Below, piece by piece: positions 46,001-60,300 of a DNA stretch of 64,000 nucleotides. The notes under the pieces were generated by a model. It saw nothing but the letters and a program-made list of their open reading frames with translations. It made no database searches and was not told the origin of the DNA. The first letter of the stretch is position 1. Every line of letters starts with the position of its first letter. The position numbers were made by a program, and so were the translations under genes. Source of the DNA: Macropodus opercularis (taxonomy: Eukaryota > Chordata > Actinopteri > Anabantiformes > Osphronemidae); the NCBI GenBank assembly GCA_030770545.1, contig CM061091.1, forward strand, positions 7,558,501 through 7,622,500, given 5' to 3'.

Positions 46001-49000
46001 TTAATGGGGTGGTTACGACTTACAATGGCTTTCTGAGATCAGTTTTGTTTTACTTTTTGCACAACAACATACATTAAAAACACCCATAAAAAGCTTTTTT
46101 ATTATTCGTTCTACTATTTGGAAACATGGGAAATCATCACTAATGCATCAGTTTCCACACAGGAGCTGTTCAGTAGCCTGGTTGTACTAGGCAGCTCACA
46201 GGTGCACTTTAAATTAAACAACAATACACACACAGACATCAGGAGCAGAGAGTTCATCCTCCCCCCTTCATCTTTTCTCTTGGGTCCTTCTTCCTTTTTT
46301 TACTTTACTTGTCTGTTCTTGACTTTTTTTTTTCCAACTTGCTCAGCGCCATGAAGAGACCCCGCTGTGGTGTGCCTGACAAGTTTGGAGGACAGATCAA
46401 AACCAATGTGCGGCGGAAACGCTATGCGCTCACTGGACATAAGTGGAACAAGAGCCACCTTACTTACAGGTAAGAAAAATGTTTTGTTTTTTTATGAAAA
46501 GCAAACCTTCCACAAATGTACAGTAAATACAAACAGTCAGCAAATTCAACATTACCCAGGTTTTTTTTTGTTAGTTTTATGGATGAACAAAGGTATGTGT
46601 CATATTTGAAACTGATACGGGGCGCTGGATTTAGTTTCCTTTTCCCTCTTTGTTCACATAGTATCCAGAATTACACTCCCAAGATTGGAGAGTATAACTC
46701 GTACGAGGCCATCCGGCGGGCCTTTAAAGTCTGGGAGAGCGTCACCCCATTGACCTTTGACGAAATCCCCTACCAGGAGATCAAATATGGACGCCGCAAA
46801 GAGCCAGACATAATGATCTTCTTCGCTTCGGGTTTTCATGGAGATAGTTCTCCTTTTGATGGGGAGGGGGGCTTCCTAGCTCATGCCTACTTCCCTGGAC
46901 CCGGGATGGGAGGAGACACACACTTTGACTCCGATGAACCATGGACCATAGGGAACCACAACGTACAAGGTAAATGACTACTCTCAGATCGGGAGAGTTC
47001 GTTGATTTGTGGGTTTGTAGTCATCTTGCTTTGTGACAATCAAATGCTACAGAGAAACTGTGAAAAACATGAATTAATGATAAAATCAAGAAAGGAACTT
47101 ATGTTCCAAGCACGTCTGTGTGTAGCCAGGCGTTATCTTCACTGTCATTTTTGTAGGTGTCTGTCGTCTACAGTGCAGCATGTCACGTTCTGTAGGTTGT
47201 AATTGGCTACAGTATGCAATGGCAGTTGGCAGCTACAGTAGCTACATCATCTCTAACCTGTCAGTTGGTGCTACTCTATTTACAACTATAAAAGCGCAGA
47301 ATAGAAACTTGGTGTCATCATGAAACTTGTTTCCTAGTTCAACTTACCCAGTACTCAGATTAAACCCCCAAATCATTTGGTAAGTAGGTGCAGTGACATC
47401 CAACCCACAAATCAACTCCCAAAGCTTCGGTCCAGACATTTTGTAAGCTGATCAGTAAACTGAATAAAAACTACAACAGCAAGGTTTATGCAGAATTGAA
47501 CACTGCAAAATCCTTTTTTAAGAGTTCTCTCTCACTCCCTTGGCTTTCTGTGCACCCATTAACCCTAATGACCAGAATGGGTATTTTGCAACAATGGGCT
47601 TCCTGCTCTGTTATCTACATAACACACAGCAGACTCAGAAAGCTAAGCTTTGTGTGTGCACTTAGGGCTGTGAGTGTATATGTGTGTGTCTGTATCTGTG
47701 TAATCAGCTGTGTGGGATGTGTTGCAGGACAGATCACAGGGACGGTGGAATGCCACAGTAAGTGGGAGTGTGTTCCACTCAGGGAGCTCAGTAGACTGGC
47801 CCCTTTGTTGCTTTACTTTACCTTTATGACTTAAAAGCAAAGCACGACTAAACTAGACACATGTTTAACTAGTGCAGCTTTTCACGGATGTAACTGTGGT
47901 CTTCCAATTGCAGTATTGCTAAAAACCCTTTGGTGGATTGTGTCACTTTAATTTGCTGGAAAACCCTTTTTAGAGGTCAGAGTTCAGTGGTGGACTGACA
48001 GCTTTCAGTACAGTTAAGAGTATGTTTTTCATTATGAACTGAAATCATATTGATGTGACTTTTAAATCCGTTATCAAGGAATAATGCACAACATATTGTG
48101 TTGATGGAGCTTCCTCAGTCTAATACTGTAGTTTTAGCTTCTTCAATTTCATTTAAATATACAATTAAAACGCGTATTTATTGCTTGTTTTGTACAGCAA
48201 GTAAATTATGCATCTTGACATACGAAGATTGAATGTTTACTACTGTGGTAAGTACTAGTGCAGAAAACCCATGAAGTAGTAGATTTGTTTAAGCTAGAGT
48301 GAGGCTATTGAGTCCTGTTAAGACCTGTTTAAAAATGTTGCTTTCTGCTGAGGTGTTTTGGGGATTACACTCCTGACCCCCTGACCTTTGTTGGGGTGGG
48401 TCCAAATCAAAACAGCCTTTAGCTGAGGGATTTATCGTTACGTATAAAAAATGAATCTGAGAGCAAATCAATCATCCATTCAGCTGTCAGAGAATAACCA
48501 AACAATTACATTAAATATGTTTTATGGATAACTTGTGATGCATGATGTGATTCATTAACAACAAAGCATAAAAAATATTTACAGATTATCCAAAGAGGTT
48601 CCACACATGCACACTAAACAAACCTTATACATAGAAAACACTCTAGACTAGTTGGAATAAAGGGTAAAGCCTTGGTGGTTCTTTGTGGTGAGGCGGTTGT
48701 CATGGTTTTCCTTTATAGGGGGGATTTTTGGCACTGGAAGTTCCCGTAGCTGGTGCTGAACAAAGTGCAAGAAATTATGAAAAAGTGAACAAATCTCCAC
48801 AGAGCTGAGATATGACTCGAATGACAATGTATGTGTAGGGTATTCAGAATTGGACGTCTTGGCTGAACGTCAAACTTTACTGTGTTTGAAGTTTACTCCT
48901 GCTTTTTTTCTGTCAGACTGAATAGTTGTCACGGTTACCTAACAGAGGCCTCTTTATCTGCCCGCTGCCCCGGTGCTGTCTCTCTTTCTCTTTTAATTCA

Positions 49001-52000
49001 TCCTCAGCTGTAGCGCTCCTTCTTGGCCTTTGCTGGTGTCTCTCCGGGTGTTAGCTGAAACCTAGCACGTCACGAGGACATTCATGTGACTCTGAAATTA
49101 GACACGGTTTGGGAGGATAACCGTGTGTGTTCTTTTGTCTGCTTTGTGTGAGTGCATTGAGGAAATGGGGAGATGCACAAGGACAGGCATCCAAAGCATT
49201 CCCTGTTCTGTTGAATGCGCTGCAGTGACATCATTAGTCCCAATTCCCTAAAAGCATGTAGTCATTGGCAGAGATCTGACCAACTAGCATCAGCTCGGGA
49301 CCCTTGGGCCAGACAAAATGGCTCTCAAGTTCAGAGTTCACAGTGAGCAGGGTCTGGGCAACAAAGAGGTATTGATGGAATGGGAAATACCCTGCTGTGT
49401 ACTGGCCTCACTTCAGACACAGCCAAATGGGATGGCGTTGGTCAATCCTAAACCTGGTTTCCTTTGGTTTAGAAAGGAAGTTGATGCAGGGGTCAGTGTG
49501 TCAAAGCCGTGCTGTGGCCTTGTCGATGTGTAATTGCTATAGCGGCAGTGGACATCAGAATCAAAAGTGTCATCTATGCAGATTCATATCAGCATACATT
49601 AGCGTGCCGATTCAGATCTCTGAAGATTTTATTCATATCACATCTCTGAGAGAACAATAAACAGAGACTCTGATATGTTAACTGGGGACTGCTCTTTTAT
49701 AACTCACATAAAACGAATCCAAAGGGACGTGTGTATTCTCCATTTCTCTTCCTGTACAAATTAGCAAGTAATAAAACTGTGCATTGTCTCCCACCTCCCA
49801 TGATGCTTAGCACGATAAGTGGTTTATATGAAGGATGGATGAACAATGTCTCTCCTGTGTCCCCCTAACGTAAGTTGTCTGTTTGCTCCATCACATCCAT
49901 TCAGGTAATGACCTCTTCCTGGTGGCAATCCATGAACTTGGTCACGCCCTGGGCTTGGAGCACTCCAACAACCCACTGGCCATCATGGCTCCATTTTACC
50001 AGTGGATGGAGACTGAGAACTTCCAACTGCCTGAGGACGACCGGCGGGGCATACAGCAGATTTATGGTAGGATGTTTCCTCATATTATTTTAAAACCATA
50101 TAGCCATAAGGCGGTTAGTTTAAAATTAATAGGAATTGTGCAGTATTGTATTACTGTGCGATGTCTAACTGCGTCATTGTGCGGTAATATCTCATTGTAT
50201 CATGTTCTTAAGCAACAACTGAAGTCATTAGTTAGTAAATTTTAGAGTTGCTACTTTTTTGACTGGCTTTTACTTGTCCCTATTCAATAGGAAATCAAGA
50301 GCAATATCAACCTTCTTGTTTACTGTAACTCTTCACTTGCTCCCTTCTGCAGGTCAGCCAGATAGCGGCCCCACCCAGGCCCTACCTACTGTGACACCCC
50401 GTCGTCCGGAGCCCAGGCCCCCTCAAACACCTCCTCGGCACCCTGACCGCCCTAGGACCACTGAAAGACCAGATCAGTATGGGCCAAATATCTGTGAAGG
50501 GAACTTTGACACAGTTGCCATGCTTCGAGGAGAGATGTTTGTTTTCAAGGTACTGTAAAAGGATGGAATATTGGAAAATAAAGGCCTTTGTTGCTTCTAG
50601 TTTGGTACAACTAATGATCTTAGAACATTAGAGCTTGCATGTGTATTTGTACAGTGGTTTATTAAGTGCCCTTGCTTGGCTTCCAGCAGAGAAGCTGTTC
50701 TGACAAATAAACTGTGTCAGTAATTATTCATTTCTGGGGAATCAGTGTAAGACAAATAGCGTGTGCAGGACCAACAAAAGGTCTGTTTCTAATCAGGTCC
50801 TTGTGGATTGTAAACCAACAGGGCCGGTGTTTTTTATGAGATGGAACACTTTTAAATAGGCAGGGTGTGGTCAGGTGTTTGCCTTAAAGAGCCTCTGGAC
50901 CCACACAAAACACTAACAAGGACTGAAGCAGCAGTTAGATATTAGCAGGGTTTTTTATCTTTAAGAGATGTGATTTAGAAAGCGCTCAGTTCCCTGTTGG
51001 TTGCAGTTGCAGACCTGTGTGTTTTAGCAATCATAGTGTAGGTACTGTCATTTAAGTGAGTAATGTACGTAAGCAAGTAAAATACAAGTTTGGTCCTGTG
51101 TATTTACTTCTCTCAGTCTACACATAATGTAGCTCTACAATGATAAATAATGTGTTTCAGGGGTAGAGGTTAGAGGAGGTGCCCGATGATGGCAACGCTA
51201 CCGAGTAAATGAACTCTGGAAAGGTTTGCACGTATTAGTGACAGCTGGACAGAGTAAACGCAGGCTCCACTGTAAAGCAACTGCAGCCTCACGTCCAGAA
51301 ATGTTGCCATGATACTGTATCTGCAATCTTGATATTTGACAGTGAAGTGCAACAGTACGGAGTAAAACAGTCGAACGTGCCCAGTGTTATTTTGAACTGG
51401 CATGCGTATACAGCACTGGAGGTGATATATAAATCTAACGTGTGTTTCTGCAAAGTTGCATATGAGAACTGTTGATGTTGACGCCAGCCAGGTCATTACT
51501 AGGTGTTTGGTTTTATTCATAGTATATAAATTAGAATATTTATACCCAACCTGATGCCTGATGTGATGAACACGCAGAGATTAGTCTACAGTGTATGTAA
51601 TTAAAACCTTTTGACTATAAGTGTGTATGATTCTGACCAGTAGTTGTGGCAGCATCCAGCTGCCCGGACATGTGTTGCGCATAGTTATACATATATATAC
51701 GTTTAATTTCAAGATCCAGTAATGTTTATGCTCTTGGATTACAGCCTGAGCAGAAACAGTATCCTGAACTATGTCTAGTCGGAGAACAGTCTCACCTGAT
51801 CGCCATGAAAGCAGAACAAAGACCATGCTGGTTCGTAACAGAGACAGGTTGACATCTGAAATTTAATTCAAACGTCCATGCCTCCCTCAGAATGATTTAT
51901 ATATTATAAATATCGCTTTCCTGGCATTTGATCCAGAAATATTATGAGATTAAAATGTATTCAAAACTTTTATTCAAAACTACTGGAAATGCTGCAGCTT

Positions 52001-55000
52001 TGAATCGCTTTCAGTGCGTTGATGGTCTTCGGGTGACAGTGTCTGAGAAAGTAAAACTGTCTCAAAATGTAGTCTTTTAGCTTTGATTATTGTTCATTTG
52101 TGTTTTATTATAATATCATTTTAGTTTGAGGTCAGATGGTCCTGAGGCCAAATTTGATAGTGATGCCTTGGCTGTTATATAAGTTGTAGGCATTAATCTT
52201 TGTTCTGCACAGGGACAATCCGTTACAGGATGTACCGTGTGAGTGGGAGTTGTCTGCAGCCATCAGTACCACTCTCTCTTCTCTACGGAGTCATGTCCAT
52301 TAAAAGAAGAAAGTTGTCTTTCTGCAAGGAAATGCTTCCTTTCTTATATTCACTTGTAGTGTTTCTCCCTAGCACAGAGCTGGACAGACAGACCTCCAGA
52401 GGAGGACACTGAGCTGCTTTCATTATTGAAAGGCCCTGACTAAGATCAGGTCTGGTCTGCTGAGGACTAATATGGTAAATTGAGTTTTGATCTGGTCCAT
52501 GCAAGGACCTGTCAGACCACACAAATTCAAGAGCAGTCAGTCTATTCTCAGCTATTGCCAACCTTCATTCTGTTCCATTCGTAGTGTGCCGCGCCGCTCT
52601 GTCTGCCGGTGTGTCCTGCACGAAGGACAAAACTGGCCGTGCTTGCCAGAAAGAAGCAGCGCTGATCATTGTGGTGTTACATTATCCAGGACAAGCAGGA
52701 CTACTGACTCACCACTTATGAATGGGTCTGAGGGCCTCTAGAGTAAATCTTTCTGCTGGCTTTTCTGCACAGCACATATGGTACATGTAAATGTAAATGT
52801 TCCCAACACGCGCTTGTTTCTCTGCTTGTCCTGCTGATGTGATAATGAAATCACCCTCACTGTTCTTTTCTTAAAAGTTTCCTGTTGCAGGCTGTGATTA
52901 ACAGAGAGAGTGCAATATGAGGATGTGATAAAACCACCAGAGCAGGGACCGACTATTATTAGCCTGCTAATGTTCCGCTATTGTTAGTTTATTGTACGTT
53001 CTGGTCTAGTTATCCTGCAGAGCTCAGCTTGCTCTAATGACCACGGTGTTATCTGACCTGAGTGGGACAAATAATTAAAACCACTTGAGTAATAAAAAAG
53101 GCTGTCTGTGCATCCTTTCGACCCTATGTACGGCATGTTGTCAGTACTTACCAATTACCTAATTGTTCTCATTTTTGTGTCCTCAGGGTCGTTGGTTCTG
53201 GCGGGTACGTAGAAACAGGGTTCTCGATAACTACCCCATGCCTATCGGCCATTTCTGGAGAGGTCTGCCTGGAGACATAGATGCTGCCTATGAGAGACAC
53301 GACGGCAGGTTCGTCTTCTTCAAAGGTAAGTAGTAACTACATAAGGTCAGTCTTTACTTTGCTGCTTTTGCAAGGTGCAGTGCTTTTGGACATGGTCAGA
53401 GAATGGAACGCCTTCAGGTGTTACTACGTAGCTGCCACTTAGAGAGCATGACAGACAACGTTTCTCAGCAGAACGTATAGAATTCAATACTTCAGACTCT
53501 TGAGTCCTGACTATATATACATAACAACCACGATATTAAATGTAGAAACATTAAATGCTGCCTAGTGAAGCACACGAATGCTAGTAGAAACAGTTAATAT
53601 TAAGCTTTATGTTTTAGCCCATCAACCGTCACTGTAAGTAACACAAAATACATGAGGGGACAAGGCAACAGTAGTCTGCTCCCAGAGCATCTGCGGCAGA
53701 GAACATCCGTTGCGAGAGCAAGCTACGAGTTTTAGTTTTCAAATTAGGATAAGGTTTGTGTGTAACAGCCCTGCGGCGCTTAAACGACAATGACAAACAA
53801 TTTAAGTGTTTAGTCACTGTCCAGTGTAACAGCACTATTTACTCTGCCATGCCAAAACACAATTATAGCAGGATTAATTGGATGCTCTGCTTTGGCAACA
53901 TCCAGGTTTGTCAGCTCTTTAAGGTATTTTTTTATTTATATGGATAAGACATAACAACTTTCTGCCTGTGCAATATTTGTATCGTTTTGCCTGCACTGAA
54001 AAGTATCTGCCAGCAGGTTTTTCCTTAACATAATTACAACTATATTGCTTTGTGGTAATAATTTCAAACCATCGTCTTTTAATGCTGTTAGATGTAAGAC
54101 TAAAACCAATTCCTGAGCTTTTTTCATTTTCTGCAGATAATGGTTGAGATGTACAGTGCGTACCACCACCTCCTCAAGAAAGCAGCCGTACATAATGTAT
54201 TCTACATGCAGGATAAATCTCTTTTAGCACACCTCATTATTTCTACTCTGGGAGCAGCTTGTCTTTTACAACTGTGAATAAAGTTGTAGAATGGAAAAAG
54301 AAGGACTCTCTGCCTTTAACGCAGCTTCCGCCTGCGAGCCCTAAGCTTTGGGGAAGCTGTTGATGATCAGGAGGATGATGTCATCTGCAAGTCTCTCAGT
54401 GTCACACTTGGCTTTAGGCCATTAGCAAACTAAGAACAGGTGACTGTAAGAGGAGGGAAGAAAAAAAAAACAGAGGGGAGAGGGAGGGTAGACCTGGGAG
54501 CAAAAGAGAAGGGAGACAGAAACAGCAGCAACAAGGTATTTATGCAAAGTCACTAAGAACTTTTGTCATAGACTTCACATTGTGTTTTTCTCAGTCTATG
54601 GTACTATTGAGTTCAAACTCTTTAGGCAACTGCAGAGTTCTGGCGTAGTTAAGGAAAGTCATGGAATAAGTCTTGGCATTTTACATCCATGCTGTGCACC
54701 ACAGGAACCTAGGGAAGCATTACGTCAGCCTCTTGTTCTCTCCAGCTGCTGAGTGTAGCTTTTAGTTTAAATGCAGAGCATGGGACTGGAAGTGGGTGGG
54801 TGGTTAGGCCTATGGCTGGATGGATGGATGGATGTATGGATGGGTGGGTATGTAGTTAGAAGAAGGGAGGGAAAGGCAAACTGAAGCCAAGAGGAGGGAC
54901 GTAATGGTACCAGAAAGAGCGGAATCCCCCTCGCTGACACAGTCAGAAACAATAAAACCTTCCCTTCAGCAAGAAATCTGCTTTAGCCTGACATAGCACA

Positions 55001-57309
55001 AGCTGCTCCTAATGGATAATTACAAGCCAAACCCAAACTCAGACATTGATGTCGTACTCTGCCTCTCTCGTGTTTTTCTGATTGCTTGCCAAGAAATCAT
55101 TATTACATTCAAATAATTTACAAGTGAGCATAAATGCTGGGTTGGTTTCTTGGGTTGTTGTTATTATTCTTGTTTTATTCCTCAGTCACTTTCAATTACT
55201 GAACTTATTGTGTGCCAGCAAATAAAGTGTGCACATGAGCAGAATGTGCATACATCTGTTCTTGCCTATAACCATGTGTTTGTATGATTTTGTGTGTTAA
55301 CATTTTCCAGGGTCTATAATGGTTTATTTTGGGGAGTGTATGTCATTATTCATCCATCAATATAAATCACAGATTTTTTTCTCTCCTCTCTGCTCTTCTC
55401 AGGAAACAGATTCTGGCTATTTAGAGAGGCTAACCTGGAACAAGGCTATCCACTAGAGCTCACTGATTATGGTCAAGATATTCCCTATGACCGAATAGAC
55501 ACAGCCATCTGGTGGGAGCCGTCTGGCTACACTTACTTCTTTCAAGGAGACTGGTAATGTAACCTACTGACTCTTGGTACCCAATGAAACTATCTAACTG
55601 ATGATACCCGATGATTCATCTATTATATCAATTAAATATGAAGTCATTGTTATGTTTTTGTGGATTGAAAAGCTGCAAAATTCTCCTCAAACTCACTGAG
55701 CATGAATAAAACACAGTTTCCTTTCTGTATGTATGTACCTTATGTCTTCTACTTCTAACATATGTTTGTAGATGTATTTAGCATTACGGAATCCAATCAG
55801 CGCAGATTTCTATCCACTGGGAGTTGTTTTGTTTATGTTCTGTTTTTTATTTATCTCAATTCCTGAGATAAATGAATAATTAATCATAGAAATTCTCAGC
55901 TTTTGAAGCAGCAGCTGTAACTGTACAGATCTCTGTTAGAAACAATATAAACATATATTTGCACTGCACAAGAACTTGGGCTTTTTTTTAGGTTTCTTGA
56001 TTATGAACAGTCAAATTTGAATGTTCCGTGGTTGCGCTCGCCAAATAGTCCCTCCGTGTGCTGTACTCGGTGAGCAGTGTCTGTTTTGCTTTTGTTTAGA
56101 CAGATGATAAACAGTATAAACGTCTTCTCTGCGGCCTGCAGGTACTGGCGCTTCAACGAGCAGTCACGATCAGCCGACAGAGGCTACCCGAAACCAATAA
56201 GCATCTGGGGAACGTCAGTGCCCTCTACTCCCAAGGGGGCTTTCCTCAGTGATGATGGGGGTGAGCTGACGCACACAGAGTGGTTTGAGTGTACTGTACT
56301 GTATGTGTGGGAAAAATGGTAAGGAGTGGCTGGGGCAGACAGACACACCCCAGACAAAGAATCTGGGTGTGATGGTGCAGTGTGTGTGTGTGTGTGTGTG
56401 GTAGTTTGCCTTTAGGGAGTCTACATACTGTATGTATTGCTCTGCCTTTGGCTCTGCTGTTCCTTGTTAAGTGAAAATTAAGAGATTTAGTTCAGATGAG
56501 CCTTTTTTAAAGTCATTCTTACAACAAACAAAACCTACATAAAAACACAACTCACATTTACACTTACATTTTCAGGTTTTTAAATGAATTGCTTGATATC
56601 TGGGAAAAGGTTGAGAACACTCTCCGTTTGTGTAAAGCTTGCCTCAGTTCAATGTAAAGACCAAACTGCAGAAAACATCTGCTTGGATTCAAAGCCAAAC
56701 GTCTCCCAAACATTTAACTTCTGTCAAAGATCAATGTCTCCACACTGTGACGGTGGTTTACATTTTCTGTTGTCTTTGTTTCCTCCAGCCTACACTTTCT
56801 TCTACAAGGGTTCCAAATACTGGAAATTTGACAATCACCGCATGAAGAGCGAACCCGGCTACCCTAAGTCAATCCTCCGAGACTTCATGGGCTGCAGTGT
56901 GGACCTGGATCCAGACAGGGACACGGACGCGGACGCGGGACGCAAATACCCAGATGTAAACCGCCCACCGTTCAATCCAGATGCAGGACGTGACGGTGAC
57001 AAGGGCAAAGACTGGGATAGAACGGATCGGGGCGGAACAGACAAAGACACGGACAAAGATACAGGCAAAGGCTCCGACAAAGACGAAGACTACCGTGAGG
57101 GACGGGAGGAAGACACCAACGAGGTGGATGTGGTGCTGAAGGTGGACGACAGTGAGGCACGAACCATGAACATCTTGATGGTAACCATCCCACTGGTCCT
57201 GGTGCTGTGCATCTTGGGACTGATCTACGCTATTATCAACACACTGCAGAGCAAAGGGGCGCCGCGGCTGCTGGTGCACTGCAAGCGCTCACTGCAGGAC
57301 TGGGTCTGA
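40036..57309 (+). CDS. mmp15: Membrane-type matrix metalloproteinase MMP15 (MT2-MMP), 10 exons, 660 aa
   Basis: Exons: 40036-40149, 45841-45989, 46347-46469, 46662-46969, 49905-50066, 50353-50549, 53187-53325, 55403-55553, 56142-56260, 56789-57309; phases all join. This is a type I membrane zinc endopeptidase that degrades pericellular matrix and activates pro-gelatinases (family knowledge). Order: signal peptide (1-~30); propeptide with cysteine switch PRCGVPD (93-99); furin site RRKR (110-113), so activation occurs in the secretory pathway; catalytic domain with the extra MT-loop segment around PYQEIKYGRRKEPD; zinc site HELGHALGLEH (His 241, 245, 251; Glu 242) and Met-turn Met259; Pro-rich hinge; four-blade hemopexin domain between Cys333 and Cys523; an unusually charged Asp/Lys/Arg stem (~524-612); one TM helix (~614-637); and a short tail ending CKRSLQDWV, which matches MMP15 better than MMP14. 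Human MMP15 is 669 aa. Confidence 0.96.
40150..45840 (+). other. mmp15 intron 1
   Basis: 5.7 kb without a supportable exon. TG run at 41096-41117, A13 near 42147, G-rich ggggtggggggg near 42627, CA run 43909-43933, A12 near 45481. Two long minus-strand open frames lie here but have no domain or splice support. Confidence 0.7.
43909..43933. repeat. (CA)n microsatellite
   Basis: Pure CA run in mmp15 intron 1. Confidence 0.95.
46970..49904 (+). other. mmp15 intron 4
   Basis: 2.9 kb between the catalytic-domain exons ending HNVQG and beginning NDLFLVAIHE. No additional exon or repeat element recognised. Confidence 0.65.
50550..53186 (+). other. mmp15 intron 6
   Basis: 2.6 kb between the hinge/early hemopexin exon and the next hemopexin exon. 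No coding signal recognised. Confidence 0.65.
53326..55402 (+). other. mmp15 intron 7
   Basis: 2.1 kb with a degenerate (GGAT)n tract around 54815-54850. No coding signal recognised. Confidence 0.65.
56381..56400. repeat. (TG)n microsatellite
   Basis: Ten TG units in the last mmp15 intron. Confidence 0.95.
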
Positions 57310-60300
57310 GCCTTGTCTATAGGGCACACTTTGAAACTTTAAATCAGACCTGCATCACCTCTAACTCAACCCTCTTCCCACTGATCCATCTGTCTCAAGT
57401 CTGTGTGCTCAGTTCTAGTACAAGCGGTAGTAGATTCATGCAAACACTGTACTGAAATTATGTCTTACACACACACACACAAACACACACACAGAAATAC
57501 ACACACACCACTCTAACCTCCTCTAGTCTCCCATGGTGCTCTACAATGCGTTGACTATAGTCTATTTATATGAGAGAAGTTTGCACATATTTTTTGTTTG
57601 TTTGTTTTTGTTTTGGTTCATTTTGTGTGGGGTTTTTGTTGTTGTAATATTTCTAAACCAGGAAGCCCTATTCTCCTATGGCAGCACCACCCTCGTCCTT
57701 CCCCTGATCTCAGTAGGGGCTTTTTGCTCACTGATAGTTTAACATCTGCTCATGCTATTACTTGCTTATCCCACACACAAAAAACAAAGCTTGAAGAAAA
57801 AGAGAGCGATTTGTTGTTAGACCGCTGCGCTTTAGGTAACGTCTTCATCTCACTCCCACTCTTCCATCGTCTCCCGCCCATCCACTTATGGGTTGGGAGG
57901 TGAGTCAGGGGGGAGACAGTCCATTTGCATTTAGCAACGGTTAGTCTAGAAGACGTGTATACAGTAGTATGTAAAACCAGCAGAAAATGAAGACCAAGAT
58001 CAAAACATAAATGGAAGAAACTGCATCTGGAGAATCGTAGCATACAGAAGGTAGATTGAGTTGGTCTGACACGGTCATGCTCTGAAATTAACGGCTTGTA
58101 TCTTGTTTGTTTACTGTGTTTTCATTTGTTCAACTACAGTACCATTTTAGCTCCAAACACAACTAGACCCCGTGCGATCAAACTGCTCACATAACTTTGG
58201 CAAAGAAGCATTTTTCTGTAATTATGAAATATTGCCCTAAAGCCAATCTTCAAATTCTAAAGATGAGAGCCATTGCTGAAATGTACTGTAAGTTTTCATT
58301 CTTTATGCTGTACTCAGCCAGTTGGACAATAGAGCTACCTTCTCTCATTTCCTTTTTTGGAGACGTTTTAATAACCTCTGTAGTTGTAAAGGTAAACAGA
58401 CTTTAAAGGGGATGTGTTTCGTTAACTCTCATACATGTGTCTGATTCTCACAGAACCTCTTTTATGTCAACAACCTTTTCTTTGTGCTCCAGAGGAGACG
58501 GGTAATGGTTCATTTAAAGAGTCAGCTCACTGTGAAACAACACAGGAGAGGGAGCGTGTTTGTGACATAAAACCAGGGAGAAACAAAGCAAAGCTACAGC
58601 CTTTAGCTTCAGGACAGGATGTAACACCACGAATGCAGCAGGGCAGTCGCAGGGCGCAGTTAACGTACCACGCAGCCTGTAATGACCTTTTTACTGCTTG
58701 TGTTTTTGTGCCTTTTATTTCCTTTCAAAAGAACAATTCGAGTAAACTCATTGATTACCTGTGGACTGGTGCTGTAGAGATAGCTTCGCTGTAGGCTTCA
58801 GGGTGGGCTTGCAACACGCTGGCTAACGTGAACAGAGACTAATCCTCTTCATTAAAAAACAGCAGGTGTGTGCAAATGCTGTTAACCCCCGTGACCCCTA
58901 AACTAAACCTTTAACTCCCAGAATCAAAACACCACCGATCTCTTTTCATCTTGTGAAATCAGATGAAGGAGTGTATGTGTGTGTGCCCAGAATATTGTCC
59001 ATCTCGACTCCTGTTACACTTTTGCATTCTAGTTTGCAGAAATGTCTTAGGACAGGTGCTTTTATTTGAACACATTCAAAGAGTCTAGTCCCAATTGAAA
59101 ATGCAAAATGTCCGCATCGCTTTTTAATGTAAAGTAAAATGTGTCTTGAAGCCAGCCTAGGATTGGACGTGCCTTTTAAGATGAATGTTATCTGAGGTGG
59201 CATTAAGAACTAAGCTGCCCCTCGGACCAGAGGGGGCTCAGCTTGTCTGGCTCGGGTTACACAGATGTGTACGCAGAGGGTGAGGAGAGACCTAATTTCC
59301 TGCAGCTGAGAGAAGGAAAGGGGTGGGAGAGTGCACTGACCTCGACTCCCTTAGCTTGCAAAGTTTATATCTCAGGAACAAGGAGGGGTGGGAAGCGAGG
59401 GGGGGGAGGGGGCTTTGATGGCTCTGTCCCGCTGGCAGCAACCCATGTGACCTACATTCTCGAGCTACAGTAGCTCAACAACAGTGCTGGCCAGAGAGGA
59501 AACTTTAGCTTTACAGTAGGTGACCGAACCTTTTACGGATGTCTGCTTTAAGTGCTTTGCTTGTAGTCTATGTGGCCCCATTAGATGTTTTTAATACCCC
59601 CGTATTGATTCCACTGCTGCCTCCCCAGCTGCAGCAGTTGTGCTTTGTCTCTTTCTTTCAACATATGGACGTAACCCCAGCGTCCGGGCTTGTTGTAGGT
59701 TATCAGTACGTACTGAAAGGAAGAAAAGGAAAAGCATAATGATCCATCTCCTGAAATCTGGAGATTGATCTGCAAGCCAGTCGATAGCGGTTGCCAGGAA
59801 ACGGTGTCCTGTGTCCATCTCCCGCCTCCTCATCATCATCGTCATCATCATCAGGCTTGAGGGGGGGTTGGTTGGCGGACACAGCTAATCAGTGTTAAAA
59901 GCACCCCCACCCTTCCCTCCTCGCTCTCCTTACGTGTCCTGCGCCTCCATTGGTCGGACAGACTCATCGAGAGCTCAGACAGCCGAGCCGAGTGTCTGGA
60001 CGGGCTCAGAAAATGCAGACTCACTGCACTAGAGTTCTTCTTCACCAAGCTTCCCTTTCTCCTCTGTAACCTTCTGAGCAGAGTGCGAAGAGAGCACGAC
60101 TAGAGTAACCGCTTCAGAAGTTGAAAATGTTTGAGTGCACCCAAGTTGGCTTTGCTGGAAATTGCCGTTTCAGTGACTCTGCAGTTTGAGAGGGTCTAAG
60201 GTGACGCGCTGGGCTTGAATTTAGTACAGTTCACCAAGGAAACCAAGCAGGAGGTGAATCCTGATTGATACGTGTATGTGTTTGCGTTGAGTGTGGAAGT

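Noticed and set aside
56869..57279. 136-aa minus-strand open frame over the last mmp15 exon
   Set aside because: Antisense shadow produced by the repetitive Asp/Lys codons of the mmp15 stem.
58435..58794. 119-aa plus-strand frame after mmp15
   Set aside because: Lies in the probable 3' UTR, has no homology I recognise and no independent start signals.
59591..59851. Minus-strand frame containing DTGHRFLATAIDWLADQSPDF, considered as an exon
   Set aside because: The N-terminal part is a tandem ATC/CAT repeat and no consistent splice sites or family could be found.
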